A stretch of DNA of 64,000 nucleotides, from the NCBI RefSeq assembly GCF_026240905.1, contig NZ_JAPEVI010000003.1, positions 992,001 through 1,056,000 on the forward strand, in the 5' to 3' direction. The stretch is from Roseibium salinum. Its GTDB lineage: Bacteria; Pseudomonadota; Alphaproteobacteria; Rhizobiales; Stappiaceae. Positions within the stretch are counted from its first letter, which is position 1. Each line of letters opens with the position of its first letter. A program made the position numbers and the translations under genes. Shown here piece after piece: positions 63,724 to 64,000 of the stretch. The notes below the pieces were generated by a model. That model was not told the origin of the DNA and searched no databases. It was given only the letters and a program-made list of their open reading frames with translations.

Positions 63724-64000
63724 ATGACCTTTCTTGCAAACCTTGCCGACAGGGTGCTCAACCGCCCCCTGCTGATCACGCCTGAGAAGGCGCAGGTCAT
63801 CATGTCCGTGCTCGGCGGGCGAATTGGCGTCAATGCGCCGTCTGCCGACCGCTTTGAAGGCGATCCCTACGAGCGGGACGAAGAGGGGCGGATCGAGCGG
63901 GACGCGTGGGGCTTTCCGGTCCTGGCGCCGTATCGCGTGACGGAAGACGGCGTCGGGATCATTTCGATCGTCGGCTCGCTCGTTCACCGCGGCGCCTATG
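63724..64000 (+). CDS. S49-family head maturation protease (gpC-like), partial
   Basis: The first 92 residues run off the window: MTFLANLADRVLNRPLLITP, then KAQVIMSVLGGRIGV and VTEDGVGIISIVGSLVHRGA. The last segment is the start of the SohB/ClpP-like fold of lambda gpC, which processes the scaffold and portal. The catalytic Ser and Lys lie beyond the window. Confidence 0.87.
   Translation, partial: MTFLANLADRVLNRPLLITPEKAQVIMSVLGGRIGVNAPSADRFEGDPYERDEEGRIERDAWGFPVLAPYRVTEDGVGIISIVGSLVHRGAY

Overview
The window is chromosomal DNA of an alphaproteobacterium, most likely a marine member of the Hyphomicrobiales (Rhizobiales) near Roseibium/Labrenzia. The evidence is the gene order lpxI-lpxB-gltA-gltX-comEC-lexA ... 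moeA-moaC-trpC-trpD-ppiD-tpiA-secG-pyrG, the GTTC-N7-GTTC LexA boxes typical of alphaproteobacteria, and high GC throughout. The genus is an inference from protein style, not from a search.

Layout. 1-7.8 kb: lipid A, TCA cycle, tRNA charging, competence and SOS genes. 7.9-26.3 kb: an accessory metabolic block that separates lexA from moeA. It holds an acyl-CoA ligase pair, an alpha/beta hydrolase, fumC, a pentonate-type sugar-acid module (FAH-fold dehydratase, semialdehyde dehydrogenase, FadR-type regulator), a sensor kinase with a receiver-GGDEF-EAL response regulator, and a form-II CO-dehydrogenase-like molybdenum hydroxylase operon with its CoxG protein. 26.4-35.1 kb: the housekeeping block resumes (moeA, moaC, trpC, trpD, ppiD, tpiA, secG, pyrG). 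35.2-40.6 kb: a VOC protein and an RND efflux pair.

At 40,797 a 47-nt 3' half of a tRNA-Lys(UUU) gene marks the left attachment site of an integrated element that continues past the window end. Its first module is a type I restriction-modification operon, hsdR-hsdS-prrC-hsdM, with a PrrC-type anticodon nuclease. The known target of PrrC is tRNA-Lys, the same tRNA the element is inserted in. From about 49 kb a lambda-like siphophage layout follows. It has a leftward operon (GapR/DUF2312, HD-like, AlpA), an XRE repressor, two mirror-image promoters carrying a 15-bp operator (GGTAT-N5-ATACC), and a rightward operon (Cro-like, CII-like, winged helix). An opposite-strand TM gene (DUF6161-like) interrupts the rightward genes. 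Primase and helicase come next, then an iteron-like region, then minor tail protein Z, both terminase subunits, portal, gpW-like connector and the start of an S49 protease. No integrase or lysis gene lies in the window.

Four chromosomal genes are frameshifted (gltA, an alpha/beta hydrolase, a histidine kinase, trpC). Three of the lesions are single-base insertions producing GAGATC where homology predicts a GANTC site (the CcrM methylation motif), and trpC has a G-run deletion. Sequencing artefact is more likely than real gene decay.
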